A DNA stretch of 64,000 nucleotides, from contig CP064980.1 of NCBI GenBank assembly GCA_016699535.1, positions 2,736,001-2,800,000 of the forward strand, given 5' to 3'. Shown here piece after piece: positions 45,128 to 54,678 of the stretch (positions are counted from its first letter, which is position 1; each line of letters starts with the position of its first letter). The stretch is from Myxococcales bacterium (lineage in GTDB: Bacteria; Myxococcota_A; Polyangia; Polyangiales; GCA-016699535). A program made the position numbers and the translations under genes. The notes beneath the pieces are model-generated. The model saw only the letters and a list, made by a program, of their open reading frames with translations, was not told the DNA's origin and did not search any database.

Positions 45128-47305
45128 TTACTTGTACCGACGAAGCAAGGCGTGGTTCTTTTGCACCAGCGTCATGAACCAGCGTTTTTGATTGCCTTTA
45201 TTTCTAGCAAGACGATCAAACCCAAAAGACAGTAGTTGGTTATCGTCAGTAATCAACTGGGCTCTTTTGGAAACCCGCATCAAGCCTTGACGGTTAAGCT
45301 CAAATCGCTTTGCGATAGCGGCGGAGTCCAAAGGAAGGTCCGCTTGACTCTCTTTGAGCTGCCACGGTTTCAGTCCGCCGACAAGGATACCCGTGCCTTC
45401 CGGATCAATCCAAAGACGCGAATAGGGAAAGACTTTGACAAAGGTCGCGATGATGGAACGCATGTGCGCCGAACTAATCAGGTGAAAAGGAACCCACTGC
45501 GCAGCCATACCTCCTTCGCTTAGATTTGCGCGAACGAGCTGATAGAACTCAAGGGAATAAAGATGATTGCTTCCGGCAAAATTAGGCGGCATAGGCTCAA
45601 GGGTCACCACATCGTACGAAGCCTTGCTTCGTCTAAGAAACGCCCGACCATCCATAACGATGTAATTTACACCAGGTTTGTGCAGCACTCCTTCATTGCT
45701 TTGAAAAAACGGCGCCGCACGAAACACAGCCGGGTTCACGTCCGCAATATCAAGGATAGTCGGTCGGTGTTTCTTCAGCGCGTTGGCGGTCTGCCCCGTC
45801 CCAAAGCAAATCACAAGCGCACGCTCGAGACGACGGGCAGCAAGCGCGGGCAGATGACTCATCCAGGCCATATAGCGAGTGCCAGCGCCTTCTCCTGATG
45901 CCGTAAAACCGTCAATCACAAGGGCTTTATTTCCGCGGCGCTCTTTGCTCACCCACACCGTGCTATCAGGTCCCTCAGAAAGAAAGAGCACTTGCCCGTA
46001 GTCCTCGGAGCGAAAGCCTTGCACATGTGCGCTAGCTGAATGCTTGGATCCTGCGCTCCACGCAAAGATAAGCGCAGCCGCTGCCGCGCACACACTCAAG
46101 ACACGATAGCGCCAGTTCTGCGCCACATACAGAGCCACGGGCAAAAGCAAAAGCGAGGCAAGCCAACTTGTCCGGGTTGCCCCAATGTTTGGCAACAACA
46201 CGAAGCCGGCACACAACGAACCGGCAATCGCCCCCAGGGTATTGATCGCGTAAAGACGTCCCGAGCCGCTCGTGCTGTCGTGGATCTCAAGTAGCCATGG
46301 AAAAATAATGCCAAGCAACGCGATTGGAAGAACAACGACGAGCAATACCCGCACAAAGCGCAGAGCTGTAATCTGCAAGGATGCCGCATCGGTGGTGGTA
46401 TAGCGGTCCATTTGATCAACAAAAGGCGTAGCCACCAGAATGCCAAGAATACATAAAGGAAGAACAAAAACTAAAAACTCTGGCCAGCGCTTTTTAATCC
46501 AACTGGCAAGCACTCCACCAAAAGAAAGCGCAAGCAAAAAGGCAGCAAGAATCGCGGCAAAGGCTTCCGTCGTTGACTGCATGGCAGCTCGTAACGACCG
46601 AAACCACGACACTTCCAAACAGAAAGTCGTAAAGCCGCTTACGAAGGCAAGCAGCAGATGCTCTGCTGGAATAGGGCTTGAAATAACAGCAACGCTTGAA
46701 GCATCAACCCTTTCGTTACCCTTAGAGAAGGCCCAAGTGGCAATGCTAAAGTTCATTCCTGCAGCAACATAGGCCGTCGCCCTAACCCCAAACAAAGGCA
46801 AGACAAGAAAAGTTGCCAGCAACACACCAAGTACAGCGCCCAAAACGTTCAGTGCATAGATCCCGCCAATGTTTAGTTCGCGTTTCTTTGCAAGCGGAAT
46901 GAGCAAAGGCAAGGTAAGGCCCATCGCCGAGGCCGGAACGATCAAAAGCACGGCAGTCGCAATCACCTGAGTTAGCATCGCCAAAAGGGGCGACTGAGCA
47001 TAGAGCCAGCTGTCCACCGCAGTAAGACCACGCAAACCAACTGGAACGAACAAACCACCTACGCCAATCGCTGCCTCAGCAAAACCGTAGAACAAAAACG
47101 AATTCGTAATCCGCCCGGATACTTCCCAGCGGTGTGCCAAGTAGCCACCCAGACCAAGCCCCGCCATCAGACACGCGAGAGTGACCGCCGTGCCGTAAGC
47201 CGAAACCCCAAACGCCAAAGCCGTATGATGTTGCCAAAGCACTTCCCAACCGAGCGCGCTCGCGCCCGATAAAAACACCACAACCCGAAAAATCAGCCGA
47301 TGCAT
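45128..47305 (-). CDS. polytopic membrane protein fused to spermidine-synthase-like domain
   Basis: About 12 to 14 hydrophobic segments make up residues 1-430, starting with LIFRVVVFLSGASALGWEVLW and with a Gly-rich LMAGLGLGGYLAHRW motif. The C-terminal about 260 residues have a Rossmann-type fold: ALVICFGTGQTANAL, then DIADVNPAVF, YIVMDGRAFL and YDVVTLEPMPP. This is the fused MFS/spermidine-synthase-like arrangement seen in many bacteria. The usual catalytic Asp-rich site is not clear, so the polyamine-synthase activity is unproven. No ABC or polyamine genes are near. The gene is monocistronic by appearance. Confidence 0.75.
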   Translation of the reverse strand: MHRLIFRVVVFLSGASALGWEVLWQHHTALAFGVSAYGTAVTLACLMAGLGLGGYLAHRWEVSGRITNSFLFYGFAEAAIGVGGLFVPVGLRGLTAVDSWLYAQSPLLAMLTQVIATAVLLIVPASAMGLTLPLLIPLAKKRELNIGGIYALNVLGAVLGVLLATFLVLPLFGVRATAYVAAGMNFSIATWAFSKGNERVDASSVAVISSPIPAEHLLLAFVSGFTTFCLEVSWFRSLRAAMQSTTEAFAAILAAFLLALSFGGVLASWIKKRWPEFLVFVLPLCILGILVATPFVDQMDRYTTTDAASLQITALRFVRVLLVVVLPIALLGIIFPWLLEIHDSTSGSGRLYAINTLGAIAGSLCAGFVLLPNIGATRTSWLASLLLLPVALYVAQNWRYRVLSVCAAAAALIFAWSAGSKHSASAHVQGFRSEDYGQVLFLSEGPDSTVWVSKERRGNKALVIDGFTASGEGAGTRYMAWMSHLPALAARRLERALVICFGTGQTANALKKHRPTILDIADVNPAVFRAAPFFQSNEGVLHKPGVNYIVMDGRAFLRRSKASYDVVTLEPMPPNFAGSNHLYSLEFYQLVRANLSEGGMAAQWVPFHLISSAHMRSIIATFVKVFPYSRLWIDPEGTGILVGGLKPWQLKESQADLPLDSAAIAKRFELNRQGLMRVSKRAQLITDDNQLLSFGFDRLARNKGNQKRWFMTLVQKNHALLRRYK

Positions 47306-47515
47306 AGGATTCCTATGCTACAGGCAAACAAGCCAACAAGCCTGTTTTTCAGCAAAGCCTGTGTATGCATACGCGCGATGAGCGGTTGATAACCAGTGCC
47401 AACAGGACAATATCCTGGCCGTGGTGCCACGAAGAGAGCGTCCGTCTAAAAGCAAGCACGGCGGGGGATAACTAGACCGATTCGCTGTTCGATGCGAATG
47501 AAAATACGAGGCGAA

Positions 47516-48820
47516 CTAATTTCCACTTTCGTAGTCATTCAGTTCTTGGTCAAAACAAAAAGCGATGCTTGCATCCACATCAAAATCAATTTTCAGATCA
47601 TTGATGACACAAATAATGTAGGTCAGAACGGCCGCTAGACTGTCTTGGCCTGCAAGTAACAAAGCGGCATTTAGTTCCTGCAGCACCACTATAAGCTTTG
47701 CGGCGTACTCCAACAACAACTCCTGACCACCAGTGATTCGCGACAAGGCTATAAAGAAGTCCTCGAATAGCGCTCGAATAGCGCTGATGGCTTCTCGCAA
47801 CTGCTCGAAGCAAGCCGTTTGTTCCTCGCCTTGGAGTTCACTGCATATCTGAACTTGCGCAACAGCAGCGCGCAGAAGAGCTTCAAGAGAATCCACCTGT
47901 TCTGGCTCGTCATCCCATTCCGTACTGATACGAACAATCCCCAGTTGGTTCACTGTTACTTCCCATTGAACTAGATACGCTTGCCATTCTGCGCTTTGGT
48001 ACAAAGTGGCATAGTCAATCTGTGGCGATTGGGGCGGAAACAGCTGCGAACTCAAAGTCTGCCAAAATCGAGCTATGGCCGGACCAACGGTCGAGACAAG
48101 AAACTCAACTGCAAGACGAATAATAAGGTAGGCAACGATAACAATCGCTACCAACAATAAAACCATCACAGCGATACTCCCTGAAGCCGGCTCGAATACC
48201 ATGTTTGGATTCGCCAGGCTTGGATCTTTGTCTGGAATAGCTGTTGCAGAGGAACAAAACGGAAGATTCAATTCAAAATCGCTTAAAAAAGTTCCAACAG
48301 CTGTTCCTTGTGCAGCTTCGAGTGTTTTTTCGATGCCCATCACGACCTCACAGCCACCCATCGGGTTTTGCGCGATCAGATCATCGATGTTCACTTGACC
48401 CTCAAAGAATTCCCCGTACTTTTCTTGAACGAAGGGCGGCTGGTAACTAACGTCAGCATGGCTTATGTACCAACGATCCAAATCACTTCGAGCGTTACTG
48501 CTAAAAATCAATTTTTTTAAATCGATATCTGGCAGAAAATCTTGATAGTTGTTTTCAACGGCTGCTTGCTCATCCGCATAAGCATTAAGATCGCGAAACC
48601 AGCCCGCTTGGGTAAACGCTAAAGTAATCGCGCGCTTCATTTGCTCTTCGCTGATCTTTTTAAAATCGTTCAAAGTAATAGCATCTGCAGAGCTTTGCTG
48701 CAGATCCTCAGTATGCATATCGCAAGCCATCAAAAGAGTACTGACCATAAGCACAAGACTGAGCGTTTTGCTGGTGAAAGAAGATAAGGATAATTTAAGA
48801 TTAACACTTTGAAACGACAT
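47516..48820 (-). CDS. lipoprotein with central membrane segment, unknown function
   Basis: I do not recognise the family. Start at ATG 48820 gives a signal with lipobox LLMAC. The N-terminal half has helical acidic segments (LNDFKKISEEQMKRAITLAF, ADEQAAVENNYQDF). One strong hydrophobic segment, IAVMVLLLVAIVIVAYLIIRLAVEF, lies at about residues 225-250. The C-terminal half is helical and acidic, with two Cys-containing parts (CSELQGEEQTACFEQL). The hydrophobic segment in a protein with a lipid anchor is unusual and suggests either an inner-membrane anchor or a pore-like role; neither is established. The gene stands alone. Confidence 0.55.
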   Translation of the reverse strand: MSFQSVNLKLSLSSFTSKTLSLVLMVSTLLMACDMHTEDLQQSSADAITLNDFKKISEEQMKRAITLAFTQAGWFRDLNAYADEQAAVENNYQDFLPDIDLKKLIFSSNARSDLDRWYISHADVSYQPPFVQEKYGEFFEGQVNIDDLIAQNPMGGCEVVMGIEKTLEAAQGTAVGTFLSDFELNLPFCSSATAIPDKDPSLANPNMVFEPASGSIAVMVLLLVAIVIVAYLIIRLAVEFLVSTVGPAIARFWQTLSSQLFPPQSPQIDYATLYQSAEWQAYLVQWEVTVNQLGIVRISTEWDDEPEQVDSLEALLRAAVAQVQICSELQGEEQTACFEQLREAISAIRALFEDFFIALSRITGGQELLLEYAAKLIVVLQELNAALLLAGQDSLAAVLTYIICVINDLKIDFDVDASIAFCFDQELNDYESGN

Positions 48821-49247
48821 AAAACTCGAAACATGCACGAATCGTGCCAACTGCCAACAGCTCGCAAGAACACCAAAAACAGATAAATAAAAACAAACAA
48901 ATAGACTCCAAATCTAATACTTCGATGATTGAACGTGCCCACCTGAACACACAGACAAAGAACGAATCGATCGGGGTCAACAACCTGATAGTCATCCCTA
49001 AAACGTGCCAGACACATTTTCCGTTGCAATAGCGTAAGTCCCGACCGATCCAGGATCCTCTCTTTGTCCGCCAAGCCTATCAACACGTTAAACCACACGC
49101 CGCGATAATTTAAATTTTGAACTATCGCGGTGTGGTCTTTATGCAATTGATTTTACGATGCTTTTTTCGCGGGATCCTGGATCCAACAAAAAACCTTGTT
49201 AGCTCTCTCTGCTTCGATGTAGTTAGACAACAAGAGGTTAATGGCCG
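48821..49247. other. intergenic region with inverted repeats
   Basis: No gene is convincing here; short open frames on both strands lack motifs or ribosome sites. It contains a 12-bp perfect inverted repeat (GATCCAGGATCC at 49047-49058 and GGATCCTGGATC at 49172-49183). Inside it lies a hairpin with 6- and 8-bp arms (ACCACA/TGTGGT and CCGCGATA/TATCGCGG, 49092-49136). It separates divergent lipoprotein genes and so must hold both promoters, but I could not pick -10/-35 boxes confidently. Confidence 0.5.
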
Positions 49248-50657
49248 ATGAAATTTATCAGGGAAATAGGGTTGATTCTTGTAGTTCTGATGGGCGCTTG
49301 CTCCGATGAACGGTGCCCTGAGGGCAACGAGCTTGTGGACGGGCAATGCGTGTTTGTGATGACTCAGACACCCGAGCTCACCGTGCAGCCTTCGGTCAAA
49401 ACGCTGAATTTCAGTTGGAACGCTATCGAGGGAGCCGACAACTACAAGCTACTGCAGGACAGTGATGGCACGGAAGAATACACGCAGCTTGGCGAGGATC
49501 TGAATGCCGATACCCTGAGCTATGCGCATCGTATCGCAGTATACCTTCATTCGTAGGATACTGCGCAATACAAAGTGCAGGCCTGCAACACGCTTGGCTG
49601 CGTGGAGTCGAACGCCATCGGCACGGCTGAACTCATGCTTGACACCATAGGTGCTCTTGAAGCTAGCAATGCGGATCTCAATGATTCGTTTGGTAGTATT
49701 GTTGCAACAAGCGCGGATGGAAGCACCCTAGCTATCAGCGCTCCTAGCGAAAGCAGTGCAGCTACCGGTATCAATGGTGACGAAGACGACAACAGCAGCA
49801 GCGACTCGGGGGCTGTGTATGTTTTTGTCAGGGATAGTGACTCCGGATGGCTTCAGCAAGCGTACATCAAAGCATCGAATACCGACGCTGGCGATCACTT
49901 TGGCTCCAGTTTAGCTCTGAGTGCCGATGGAGACACTTTGGTTGTAGGAGCTCGGGGAGAAAACAGCAGTAGCACGGGTATCGATGGAGAAGAAAACGAT
50001 GCTGCTCCAGCCTCTGGAGCGGTCTACGCGTTTACGTGATCAGCAGAGGGGGTGTGGTCCCAACAGGCTTACATCAAAGCTTCAAATACCGGGCCCGGGG
50101 ACTTTTTTGGAACAGCTGTTGCCCTCAGTGCAGATAGCAACACCCTGGCTGTGGGGGCAAGAAGCGAAGGCAGCTCAGCGACCGGCATCAACGGCGATCA
50201 AGAGGACAACCAAGCGCAAGGTTCTGGAGCCGTGTACGTGTTTACTCGCAGCGATGAAACCTGGTCTCAGCAAGCCTATCTCAAAGCGTCCAACGCTAGT
50301 GCATACGATAACTTTGGAACCACGGTGGCACTGAGCACTGATGGGAGCACCCTTGCGGTGGGAGCAACCACCGAAGATAGTGCAAACACCGATCCAAACG
50401 ACGATTCCGCTAGCGGAGCCGGCGCTACCTACCTTTTCGTACGCGATAGCAGCAACAATTGGTTTCAGCAAGCCTACCTAAAAGCGTCCAACGCTGATGA
50501 CGACGATAATTTTGGCTTCGCGGTAACACTGAGCAGTGATAGTGATCTATTGGCCGTAAGTGCATGGCAAGAAAGTAGCAGTGCTCAAGACATTGATGGC
50601 GATCAGGTAAGCAACCACAAGCCGGGAGCAGGAGCTGTTTACCTTCGAAAGTGTTAA
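49248..50657 (+). pseudogene. FG-GAP repeat lipoprotein with two in-frame stops
   Basis: One reading frame holds for 470 codons but contains TAG at 49554-49556 and TGA at 50037-50039. The N-terminus is a lipoprotein signal (LVVLMGAC), then CPEGNELVDGQC and a fibronectin-like segment that reads on through the TAG into AQYKVQACNTLGCVESNA. After it come four beta-propeller-like FG-GAP repeats of about 62 residues, each with QQAYIKASN, DNFGTTVALS-like, LAVGA and a Gly-Ala-Val-Tyr ending. At the TGA the aligned repeats have Arg (FTRSDETW versus FT-stop-SAEGVW), fitting CGA to TGA. The first stop fits TGG or CAG to TAG. It may be a surface adhesin disrupted by nonsense changes or by base errors. 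Confidence 0.7.
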
Positions 50658-50841
50658 TGGTTGCATCCCTCAAGACCCAAATGGGTCCACGCTACGCCTT
50701 TTTATATTGCTGGGATTATTGTGAGTCTCAGACAAAACACGCAAGTTGCAAAAACATAAAGTGCGCGGTTACCTGCAGAACATTAATCAAATCAATATAC
50801 TAGAGCACCCTAGCCTGGACCCTTCCCACACACATTTCACA

Positions 50842-53499
50842 TTAGGGCAACTGATAAAACGCTCGTGCGCCCAGGTCCTGCCACAATGCGGGTGGTAATA
50901 GCTTATACAGCGCATCGGGATCGGAAAGCAACGTACGTAGCACATCAAGATGATCCATCTCGAAGCTTGCGTCTAGCCACAGGTCATTCGCTTCATGCCA
51001 GTTAAGGTGTTCTATAAGCCAGTCGTCGGCCACCACCAACATATCTTCGTCGATTCCTGTGTACCCGAAGTACTCCTGCCAGCGATCGGCGCGAACCTCA
51101 GTGGTAAAGTGAATGGCATCGGCATACAGTTCATCGAAGGGCACATTGTGTGCGACCGCTAATTCTTGCAAGACCGCTATTTGATCAGGGCTACTCACAA
51201 TCGGTAGTTTCCGGGCAGTTTGACTCCCCTGCAGCAACAAATCGCCATGGCCACCGCTCACCAAAAAATCTAGGTAATGAAGCTGTTCCTCACTGAATAC
51301 CATGCTAGAAACGTTGAGCCATTTCTCCGGGGTCATTGCACCGTCTGCTAACAGAGCTTGCGGGAAGTCACCAATAAATACAGCACCATTATTGGTTCGA
51401 GCAGCCGTAGGGATGCCCCCGACGAGATCATAAGCTGACGCGCTGTCGGGGAAATAATAAGCACCCTCAAATTTCCATGCTTCGCCCGCGGCCCCTTCAA
51501 TCCTCTTGAAGCCCCAATGTGGCATTCCGTGCCGTTCCATAGCTTCGATAAAAAGTTTACCGGGTTCTCCTGCCTCATCGATGTGTGCAAGCACATCCCC
51601 GCGTGTGAACCCGAACACCGAATCAGGATGAAGCTGGAGTACTTCATCTCCGAAGCTACGGGAAAAAATCTGGGCATCGTATCGGCGAACCAAGTCAATA
51701 ATATCGTGATAGACGTCGACCAGGTCGGCTCCCATACCCTGTCCGAGACGAAGCGTAGTCTCTGCTACATCGTCTTGTACTGCGGTGAGATCGACACCTT
51801 CATCAACGTAGCCTGCCGCTTTAGCGGCACCCAAAATATCCGAAGCCGCGGCTACGTCCAAACCGAAAAACAACACATCGAGTGCTACCAAGGCATTGGC
51901 CCAGTTAGAAGCCGTGCGCACCCTTTGCGACTCCGCAGATGGCACCAGACTATGCTCCAGTCCCACATAACTCAAGGTCTCAGCCGTGTTGGCCAAGGTA
52001 TACAAAGGATACGCTTGATAGCCTCCCACGACGGTAGCTGCAGCGCACAAGCCAAGCGAGAGCGGGTTAGGCCCCGTTGCCACACCCAACCCTAAGCAAG
52101 CCAAACTACTCCCAATGACCAACCCCGGCGCCCAGTTTTCTTGGGCCTTGATTTCCGCCATGAGCTCGTCGTGAAAAGCCTGAAAGCCTAGCGGTTGACC
52201 ACTTTCATCGTATCCGCCGTACAGCTGCATCAAGCCGCTGTATTCCATCGCCAAGCCCAGCGCATGCTCCTCGGTAATAGTTGCATCCGTGAGCATCGTC
52301 ACATTATCTTGGTTGTTTTCTTTGAGCACGGTTACCGCTTGAATTAGAGCCAAACGAAACCATTCAATGCGTTCGGTCTCGGACCTGTCTTCGTACTCTA
52401 GCCCTTGCACCGCTATCTGCGCCCACTCGCCTAGAGGCTTTTCTTTATTGACAAGATTGTTCCAGAACTCACCCTCTATCTCCACATGCAAAGGCATGCG
52501 CAAATGCGCATAAGTGCTTTGCGCCGCCAGCTCAGGATCTACAATCCGGCGATATACGCCAAGCATCGCGATCGGCAAGTCGCGCAAATACACAAAGCGG
52601 TAGGGATCCTTAGCTCGCTCCACCACAATTTGTGCGTCAAAGCCTCCTTCGGCACGTTGACGAATCCATTGCGCTGCATGTTCGATGTGCTGAAACACTG
52701 TATCATGGACAAATTCACGATCATTGAGCAGACGTAATTTGTCGATCAGACCTTGATACAAAACCGCACAGCCATCGACCTTCGAGTTAATGACCAAAAA
52801 GTCTTCGCTCACACGAAACTCATCCACGCAACTTTCCAGTTCACGAACGTGGTAGTCGTTGTCTTTGAACCAACTAAACAGCGGCTCAAGCCGGGCGTCT
52901 TGCGCTAGCAAACGCTCGTATTTGTCGACCATTTGTTGTGCTACCGATTGAAAGTAACTCTGCGAGTTGTAGTACGAGGCTTGCCCTATTTTCCCCTCTA
53001 ACGCATCGAGCGCTTGCATCTCTTGCGTGAGTAAGGGCAAGGCGTGCTCTTCACGCAACAACAACCGGTAGTACGCCAGCATATTGGAGTGCCACTGGCT
53101 GCTACCTGGATCCATTGTTTCATTTATTTCCGCAGCTCTATCGAGGTAGCCACTTTTAGCGTGCAACGCTTCTACAGGCGTCATCTCATCTTGTCCGTCG
53201 AGCAAATGGCGCTGCTTCGCCACCGTATGCAATGCGTAACCCATCATTCCTGGCCGTTTAGGCGCTACTACGATGGACAGCGCATCTTCCGCACTAACAA
53301 GCTGGCATTCATGCGCGGTGTTGCAGATCAATCCACTATCCCAATCACCACACTCGATGTGTTGACCAGTGGGACAAAGTCCATAACCTTGGCCTGCGCT
53401 ATCTTGTCCCACGTCTGAACCAGACAAGGGCGCACACGCGCTCAATACGCCACAACACATCGTAAGATAAAGTAAGGATTTGTACGAAAACTGCTTCAT
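50842..53499 (-). CDS. large lipoprotein of unknown function
   Basis: I do not recognise the family. Start ATG 53499 gives a signal ending VLSACAP. The first 45 residues of the mature protein are Cys-rich (YGLCPTGQHIECGDWD, CNTAHECQ). A long helical region (about residues 95-440) follows. Two adjacent hydrophobic segments (WAPGLVIGSSLACLGLGVA and LSLGLCAAATVVGGYQ) lie near 460-510. The C-terminal about 300 residues are mixed alpha/beta with GFTRGDVLAHID and a Trp/His-rich ending. This architecture (lipoprotein, helical stalk, hydrophobic hairpin, distinct C-terminal domain) resembles secreted toxin or effector proteins, but no toxin family was identified and no immunity gene is clear. Confidence 0.55.
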   Translation of the reverse strand: MKQFSYKSLLYLTMCCGVLSACAPLSGSDVGQDSAGQGYGLCPTGQHIECGDWDSGLICNTAHECQLVSAEDALSIVVAPKRPGMMGYALHTVAKQRHLLDGQDEMTPVEALHAKSGYLDRAAEINETMDPGSSQWHSNMLAYYRLLLREEHALPLLTQEMQALDALEGKIGQASYYNSQSYFQSVAQQMVDKYERLLAQDARLEPLFSWFKDNDYHVRELESCVDEFRVSEDFLVINSKVDGCAVLYQGLIDKLRLLNDREFVHDTVFQHIEHAAQWIRQRAEGGFDAQIVVERAKDPYRFVYLRDLPIAMLGVYRRIVDPELAAQSTYAHLRMPLHVEIEGEFWNNLVNKEKPLGEWAQIAVQGLEYEDRSETERIEWFRLALIQAVTVLKENNQDNVTMLTDATITEEHALGLAMEYSGLMQLYGGYDESGQPLGFQAFHDELMAEIKAQENWAPGLVIGSSLACLGLGVATGPNPLSLGLCAAATVVGGYQAYPLYTLANTAETLSYVGLEHSLVPSAESQRVRTASNWANALVALDVLFFGLDVAAASDILGAAKAAGYVDEGVDLTAVQDDVAETTLRLGQGMGADLVDVYHDIIDLVRRYDAQIFSRSFGDEVLQLHPDSVFGFTRGDVLAHIDEAGEPGKLFIEAMERHGMPHWGFKRIEGAAGEAWKFEGAYYFPDSASAYDLVGGIPTAARTNNGAVFIGDFPQALLADGAMTPEKWLNVSSMVFSEEQLHYLDFLVSGGHGDLLLQGSQTARKLPIVSSPDQIAVLQELAVAHNVPFDELYADAIHFTTEVRADRWQEYFGYTGIDEDMLVVADDWLIEHLNWHEANDLWLDASFEMDHLDVLRTLLSDPDALYKLLPPALWQDLGARAFYQLP

Positions 53500-54005
53500 A
53501 ACACCTAAAGATAGAGCAAGAAGCATGCCGCCGATAAAACTGGCCTAGTGCTTTGAAATCCATGTACTAAAGAATTTCAGTGTTTTGATGTGTCACGCCT
53601 TGGTAGCGTTCACTGAGGACATCAAACCCCTCTAGCGCACGCCACACGGGTCAAATTTCGTAAAGTCACGTTGGTAAGTGTGTGGGAGGTTTGGGTCGTT
53701 TTGGTATTCTTCGCGTGAATCCATTGGGGGTGCTTGCATCGGGCCATCTGCCAGGTGAGATTGCCAAAACTGGCCAAAATTTCCGTCAACGCATTATTGT
53801 GGATGGCCCGCGATAAGAATGATCCGTTGAAATTGTTATCAAAAATGAAATCTCGCGGGTCTCTTTAAAAACGCGTTGGTCGCCTTGGTGGGTGGATGGA
53901 ATTTATTGAATAATTTAGAGTTGTCAGCAACTGTGACATCCGAAATTATACACGTACGTACTAATTGTCATATCGCACGTACGCTTGGTGTGCTATCATT
54001 AAAGC
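53500..54005. other. intergenic region before vapBC
   Basis: No convincing gene. A short plus-strand frame from about 53695 to 53817 ends with GQNFRQRIIVDGPR and a stop, which may be the end of a lost gene. It has no start, ribosome site or partner. The right end holds the antitoxin promoter/operator (see 53951-53984). Confidence 0.4.
53951..53984 (+). promoter_or_regulatory. probable operator of the toxin-antitoxin unit
   Basis: CACGTACG occurs twice, 25 bases apart (53951-53958 and 53976-53983), each within a near-palindrome. It lies 22 to 55 bases upstream of the antitoxin ATG at 54006. A TATCAT at 53994-53999 could be the -10. Type II antitoxins usually bind paired palindromes at such a place; no binding data are available here. 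Confidence 0.4.
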
Positions 54006-54236
54006 ATGAAGACCTCGGAACTTAGAGCCAACATCTATCGCGTCTTTGACGAAATTCTGCGTACGGGCAAGGCCGTTGTAATCGAACGCAATGGACGACG
54101 TCTGCGCATCGTGCCTGACGAGAGTGCTTCGATCATTGAACGGTTGCAAGACCGACCGGAGATATGGGCTTGTGATCCAGACAGTGTGGTTGAGCTCGAT
54201 TGGGAATCAGAGTGGAGCGAATCGGATAAGGCATGA
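54006..54236 (+). CDS. Phd/YefM-like antitoxin
   Basis: The 76-residue protein starts KTSELRANIYRVFDEILRTG, typical of Phd/YefM-type antitoxins that pair with PIN toxins, followed by the strand AVVIERNGRRLRIVP. The C-terminal tail is acidic and rich in Trp (DPDSVVELDWESEW), as expected of a toxin-neutralising segment. It overlaps the toxin start by 4 bases (ATGA). It would bind its own promoter (see 53951-53984) and neutralise the PIN ribonuclease. Confidence 0.78.
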   Translation: MKTSELRANIYRVFDEILRTGKAVVIERNGRRLRIVPDESASIIERLQDRPEIWACDPDSVVELDWESEWSESDKA

Positions 54237-54625
54237 GCGAACAAGCTGCACTGCATCTCGATACACACATCGCCTTGTGGCTTTACGCCGGGGAGCGAGA
54301 ACGTTTGCGCGTTTACGAAGCGCAGCTAAATAGCCACAAGTTATTTTGCTCCTCGCTTGTTAAACTCGAACTACAATATCTTTATGAGACAAGCCGTATC
54401 AAAGTTAAGGGTAAACAAATCGCAGATACTCTTTTCGGTGAACTTGGAATCTTGTTTACACAAAGCTCTCTTGGACAACTCACTGAAAAAGCGCTGCAAC
54501 TTTCCTGGACTCGCGACCCTTTCGATCGTCTCATTTGTGCCGATGCCCTGGTTCACGACGCCAAACTACTGACGCGCGATCGAAGAATCATCCAAAACTT
54601 CGAAGCAGCATTGGCAGCACCTTAA
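54233..54625 (+). CDS. vapC: PIN-domain toxin (VapC-like)
   Basis: The 130-residue protein has the PIN acidic residues: Asp in LDTHIALWLY, Glu in SLVKLELQYL, and Asp pairs in WTRDPFDRLICADAL, followed by KLLTRDRRI. PIN toxins are Mg-dependent ribonucleases that cleave tRNA or rRNA. It overlaps the antitoxin stop by 4 bases, giving a coupled module. The stop is at 54625, and the following dapE is convergent. Confidence 0.85.
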   Translation: MSEQAALHLDTHIALWLYAGERERLRVYEAQLNSHKLFCSSLVKLELQYLYETSRIKVKGKQIADTLFGELGILFTQSSLGQLTEKALQLSWTRDPFDRLICADALVHDAKLLTRDRRIIQNFEAALAAP

Positions 54626-54678
54626 CCTATAGGGGCTTAAGTATCGACTGCGTCGCGCGCGATGTTATCCGCGTATAC

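Noticed and set aside
47330..47360. Terminator-like ACAGGC/GCCTGT stem with five Ts
   Set aside because: On the plus strand with no plus-strand gene ending there; 6-bp stem with a 16-base loop is too weak.
48730..49146. Minus-strand open frame of 138 residues in the lipoprotein gap
   Set aside because: No motifs, no ribosome site, unusual composition (FVFIYLFLVFL) and overlap with the lipoprotein start; probably a by-product of AT-rich DNA.
49248..50657. Selenocysteine or stop-codon recoding in the FG-GAP gene
   Set aside because: The two stops are different codons, no SECIS-like structure was seen after the TGA, and aligned repeats have Arg there, not Cys.
51517..52095. 192-residue plus-strand frame antisense to the large lipoprotein gene
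   Set aside because: Antisense shadow, no ribosome site or family motif.
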